From: Deltaproteobacteria bacterium
GTDB taxonomy: Bacteria; Desulfobacterota; Binatia; UBA9968
NCBI GenBank assembly: GCA_023250495.1
Contig: JAHFAP010000200.1
Coordinates: 1 to 6,088 of the forward strand
Direction: 5' to 3'
DNA: 6,088 nt
A program made the position numbers and the translations under genes. Shown here piece by piece: positions 4,661 through 6,088 of this stretch. The notes under the pieces were generated by a model. That model worked only from the letters and a program-made list of their open reading frames with translations, was not told the origin of the DNA and made no database searches. Every line of letters starts with the position of its first letter. Position 1 is the stretch's first letter.

Positions 4661-4665
4661 GAACC

Positions 4666-4672
4666 AAGGAGG
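4666..4672 (+). promoter_or_regulatory. Ribosome binding site supporting a GTG start
   Basis: AAGGAGG is five bases before the GTG at 4678. The site supports this non-ATG start for the PH-domain protein, whose family-typical N-terminus begins there. Confidence 0.8.
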
Positions 4673-4677
4673 AAGTC

Positions 4678-5112
4678 GTGGGCTACATCGAGTCGAACTT
4701 GCTGCCCAATGAGGAAATTGTCTATCGAGCCAGCTTACACTGGATAATCTTTCTCAAGTCGTTTGCTGTCGTTGTTCTCGGAGTGATCCTGGTCGCGGTG
4801 AAACCGACAGTCGGAGGAATCGGCATTGTTCTCGGTTTGCTAGTCGGACTTCCCGCTTTCATTCGGTATAAGACGTCGGAGTTTGGAGTCACGACAAAAC
4901 GGGTCATCATCAAGGTCGGTTTTTTGCGAAGGCGAACGTTGGAGCTTTTGCTCAGGCAGGTCGAAGCCATCTTGGTCGACCAGAGCGTCACGGGACGCAT
5001 CTTCGGGTTCGGCTCTGTGACATTGACAGGAACGGGCGGCGTTCGAGAAGTGTTCCACAACGTCTCGTCGCCGCTGGAGTTGCGGCGGCGCATCCAAGGC
5101 CAAGCGGCGTAG
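4678..5112 (+). CDS. Bacterial PH-domain (bPH2/DUF304-type) membrane protein
   Basis: A 144-aa protein with a short N-terminal segment typical of the family (MGYIESNLLPNEEIVYRA). Two predicted transmembrane helices follow at about 22-41 and 44-62, with a tight turn between them. The rest is a cytosolic bacterial PH-like domain at about 66-140. Conserved features are TSEFGVTTKRVIIKVG (66-81), DQSVTGRIFGFGSV (101-114) and GTGG (118-121), ending in a helix (PLELRRRIQ). YdbT/YdbS-like and YvbH-like relatives use this domain as a membrane-associated scaffold, and the exact role is generally unknown. The gene starts with GTG behind a strong ribosome site. It follows the enolase-like gene after 68 bp, a gap mostly filled by the 49-bp repeat, so it may have its own promoter. 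No functional link to the enolase is evident. Confidence 0.85.
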   Translation: MGYIESNLLPNEEIVYRASLHWIIFLKSFAVVVLGVILVAVKPTVGGIGIVLGLLVGLPAFIRYKTSEFGVTTKRVIIKVGFLRRRTLELLLRQVEAILVDQSVTGRIFGFGSVTLTGTGGVREVFHNVSSPLELRRRIQGQAA

Positions 5113-5202
5113 GAGATGTGGAAGTAGAGCAGGGAATGGATCTTTATTTTAGCGCCCGGGGCTGAGGCGATGATCGGTTAGACCGGCCACGCAATAGTTC
5201 GT

Positions 5203-5217
5203 GCAGCGTCACGCTGC
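5203..5217. repeat. Perfect 6-bp hairpin centred on the stop codon of the small basic protein gene
   Basis: GCAGCG (5203-5208) pairs with CGCTGC (5212-5217), with the TCA/TGA stop codon as the loop. It lies between convergent genes, where a shared terminator would be expected, but neither strand has a following T-run. The rest of the 96-bp convergent gap (5113-5208) has only weak dyads. Confidence 0.5.
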
Positions 5218-5397
5218 CTTGAGCGCCGCCAAAAATTGTTCCCTTGAGACGCTCGGAGCGACGCGCGAGACTTTTTCTAAAATCTTATCCTTCTCCGCGT
5301 TGGTTTTAGCTTTGGCGTAGCGCGCGCGCAGTTTTTTCAGCCGCTGGCGCCGCGCGCGCCGGGCGTGCAGCTCATTGCGGCGAGTCGAATGAGCCAT
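5209..5397 (-). CDS. Small highly basic protein of unknown function
   Basis: A 62-aa protein. The N-terminal half (about 1-31) is extremely rich in Arg and Lys (RARRQRLKKLRARYAKAK) and predicted helical. The C-terminal half has EKDKILEKVSRVAPSVSREQF, which looks like a second helix pair. I do not recognise it firmly; small DUF6800-type proteins have a similar look, which a profile search could test. The basic helix suggests contact with nucleic acid or ribosome. The ATG at 5397 lies six bases after the glutaredoxin stop codon, so the genes are almost certainly co-transcribed. The only upstream purine site is a weak GAGAAG. The product keeps a clear two-part composition over its whole length and is tightly packed in the operon, which supports a real gene. 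Confidence 0.7.
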   Translation of the reverse strand: MAHSTRRNELHARRARRQRLKKLRARYAKAKTNAEKDKILEKVSRVAPSVSREQFLAALKAA

Positions 5398-5403
5398 TAC
5401 GGC

Positions 5404-5727
5404 TTACTTCTCGAATGCGCTCTTGAGCATCGGCGCCAGCTCGCCGCGCTCGTGCAGCTCGTGAAGAATGTCGCAGCCGCCAACGAACTTCCCGTTGATG
5501 TAGATCTGAGGTATCGTCGGCCAGTTGGAGTAGCGCTTGATTCCGTCCCTGATCGCGGGGTTCGCGAGCACGTCCGCGGTCTCGAAAGGGTAGCCGTAGG
5601 TCTGGAGAATCTCCACGGTGTGCGCCGAGAAGCCGCACTGAGGAGCATTCGGATTCCCCTTCATGTAGAGCATGACCTTGTTTTTCTTGACCTGTTCGTC
5701 AATCTGTTTCAATACTTCGTCCGCCAT
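5404..5727 (-). CDS. grxD: Monothiol glutaredoxin, Grx4/GrxD type (CGFS)
   Basis: A 107-aa monothiol glutaredoxin. Key features are YMKG with Lys23 (glutathione contact), the CGFS active site at 31-34 with Cys31 as cluster ligand, WPTIPQ at 69-74 with cis-Pro73, and the GGCDIL glutathione-binding motif at 83-88. It covers the whole family length. Grx4-type proteins bind a [2Fe-2S] cluster as a dimer, using Cys31 and glutathione, or as a heterodimer with BolA, and carry clusters to client proteins in the cytosol. The bolA-like gene lies 18 bases upstream on the same strand, supporting the partnership. The start is ATG 5727, six bases after AAGGAGG (5740-5734); the in-frame TTG at 5733 touches that site and is unlikely. 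The small basic protein gene follows within six bases. Confidence 0.96.
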   Translation of the reverse strand: MADEVLKQIDEQVKKNKVMLYMKGNPNAPQCGFSAHTVEILQTYGYPFETADVLANPAIRDGIKRYSNWPTIPQIYINGKFVGGCDILHELHERGELAPMLKSAFEK

Positions 5728-5733
5728 GTCCAA

Positions 5734-5740
5734 CCTCCTT
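5734..5740 (-). promoter_or_regulatory. Ribosome binding site fixing the glutaredoxin start
   Basis: AAGGAGG on the minus strand (5740-5734) is six bases before ATG 5727. It excludes the TTG at 5733, which directly abuts it. Confidence 0.85.
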
Positions 5741-5745
5741 TTAAT

Positions 5746-6000
5746 TTACGTGCCCAGACGCTCCCACTGATCCGGAGTGTAGGTCTTCAGCGCCAGCGCG
5801 TGAATCCGCTCGCTTCCCAACGCATCGCGCAGGGCCGCGTAGACCATCTGGTGCTGATCCACCAGACCTTTGCCTTCGAACAGCGAAGAGACGATGACCA
5901 CCTGGAAGTGGTCTCCGCCCCCGGTCAGGTCCCGCACCTGAATGGTCGATCCGGGCAAAGCGCGCTCCACAGTCGATGTGATTTCGTCGGGGCTTACCAT
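5746..6000 (-). CDS. bolA: BolA family protein (IbaG-like)
   Basis: An 84-aa BolA/IbaG-like protein. The core features are GGDHFQVVIVSSLFEGK at 28-44, HQMVYAALRDALG at 50-62 with the family helix-turn, and RIHALALKTYTPDQW at 65-79. The last block closely resembles the IHA-x-x-IKTYTP-x-EW end of E. coli IbaG/YrbA. His31, His50 and His67 are candidate [2Fe-2S] ligands. Cysteine is absent, as in IbaG-type proteins, which bind a cluster with the Grx4 partner. The gene directly precedes the glutaredoxin gene by 18 bases. BolA-Grx pairs act in iron-sulfur transfer and iron homeostasis. The start is ATG 6000, chosen because no plausible Shine-Dalgarno site is closer than GGAG at 6020-6017 and the protein N-terminus fits the family. 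A promoter placed so that transcription would begin at the ATG suggests leaderless translation. Confidence 0.95.
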   Translation of the reverse strand: MVSPDEITSTVERALPGSTIQVRDLTGGGDHFQVVIVSSLFEGKGLVDQHQMVYAALRDALGSERIHALALKTYTPDQWERLGT

Positions 6001-6006
6001 ACAAAA

Positions 6007-6035
6007 AGCATACCTGCTCCACTGCCGCGTTGCAA
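6007..6035 (-). promoter_or_regulatory. Sigma-70-like promoter giving a leaderless bolA mRNA
   Basis: On the minus strand, TTGCAA (6035-6030) and TATGCT (6012-6007) each match the -35 and -10 consensus at 4 of 6 positions, with exactly 17 bp between them. The bolA ATG begins six bases after the -10, where transcription would start. There is no close ribosome site, which fits leaderless mRNA. Confidence 0.5.
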
Positions 6036-6065
6036 GGCGCTCCGGGTTAGGCGTGAGGCCGCTTC

Positions 6066-6086
6066 ATTTTGGATTTTGGATTGCCG
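6066..6086 (+). repeat. Short heptanucleotide tandem repeat at the right edge
   Basis: ATTTTGG occurs twice in tandem (6066-6072, 6073-6079). A third degenerate unit, ATTGCCG, follows at 6080-6086 before the window ends. The array may continue outside the window. This type of AT-rich heptamer repeat appears in intergenic DNA of several bacterial groups; no function is implied. Confidence 0.5.
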
Positions 6087-6088
6087 AT

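Noticed and set aside
5728..5733. TTG start of glutaredoxin two codons upstream
   Set aside because: It abuts the AAGGAGG directly, leaving no spacer; ATG 5727 has normal spacing.
5741..6022. 93-aa minus-strand frame overlapping bolA
   Set aside because: It is a shadow frame without motifs; the 84-aa BolA frame has the full family pattern.
1..6088. CRISPR array, tRNA, rRNA, transposase or riboswitch
   Set aside because: I looked for regularly spaced repeats, cloverleaf ends, transposase motifs and long conserved leaders, and saw none.

Overview
The window reads as high-GC bacterial DNA with strong AAGGAGG-type ribosome sites. It most resembles a free-living soil or sediment bacterium of the uncultured proteobacterial/Desulfobacterota/Binatia/Rokubacteria kind. 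The hints are a secreted NMT1/SsuA-type substrate-binding protein, an arylmalonate-decarboxylase-like enzyme, a mandelate-racemase-like enzyme, and a BolA-monothiol glutaredoxin pair. That placement is inference; no rRNA or tRNA is present to test it.

Layout. At 1-162 (minus) lies the N-terminus of a periplasmic solute-binding protein, cut by the window edge. It is divergent from a plus-strand pair: a HAD-fold 5'-nucleotidase-like protein (344-916), followed after 23 bp by an Asp/Glu racemase superfamily protein of arylmalonate decarboxylase type (940-1662). Next is an accessory block. It holds a DUF433/DUF5615 toxin-antitoxin pair (1767-2105 and 2105-2458) with a recognisable promoter, a second PIN-like protein of unknown role (2526-3080), and a small protein with a cross-brace-like zinc-binding pattern (3139-3393). 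An enolase-superfamily enzyme (3512-4609) follows, preceded and followed by two diverged copies of a 49-bp element. Then comes a two-TM bacterial PH-domain protein (4678-5112). The right end is a minus-strand run transcribed toward the centre: BolA (5746-6000), Grx4-type glutaredoxin (5404-5727) and a small basic protein (5209-5397).

How the genes fit together. BolA and the CGFS glutaredoxin form a well-known [2Fe-2S]-binding partnership in iron-sulfur trafficking and iron homeostasis. The binding protein, the decarboxylase-like enzyme and the enolase-like enzyme suggest uptake and breakdown of organic acids, but no substrate can be read from the sequence. The toxin-antitoxin genes and the two unrecognised genes after them look like accessory material lodged between metabolic genes.

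The points most worth following up are the repeated 49-bp element upstream of two successive genes; the mandelate-racemase-like protein with Lys replaced by Gln at the second catalytic lysine; the orphan PIN-like and zinc-finger-like genes beside the toxin-antitoxin pair; and promoters placed so that bolA, and possibly the HAD gene, would be translated from leaderless mRNA. I saw no CRISPR array, transposase, tRNA or riboswitch, and no clear evidence of a complete new system.
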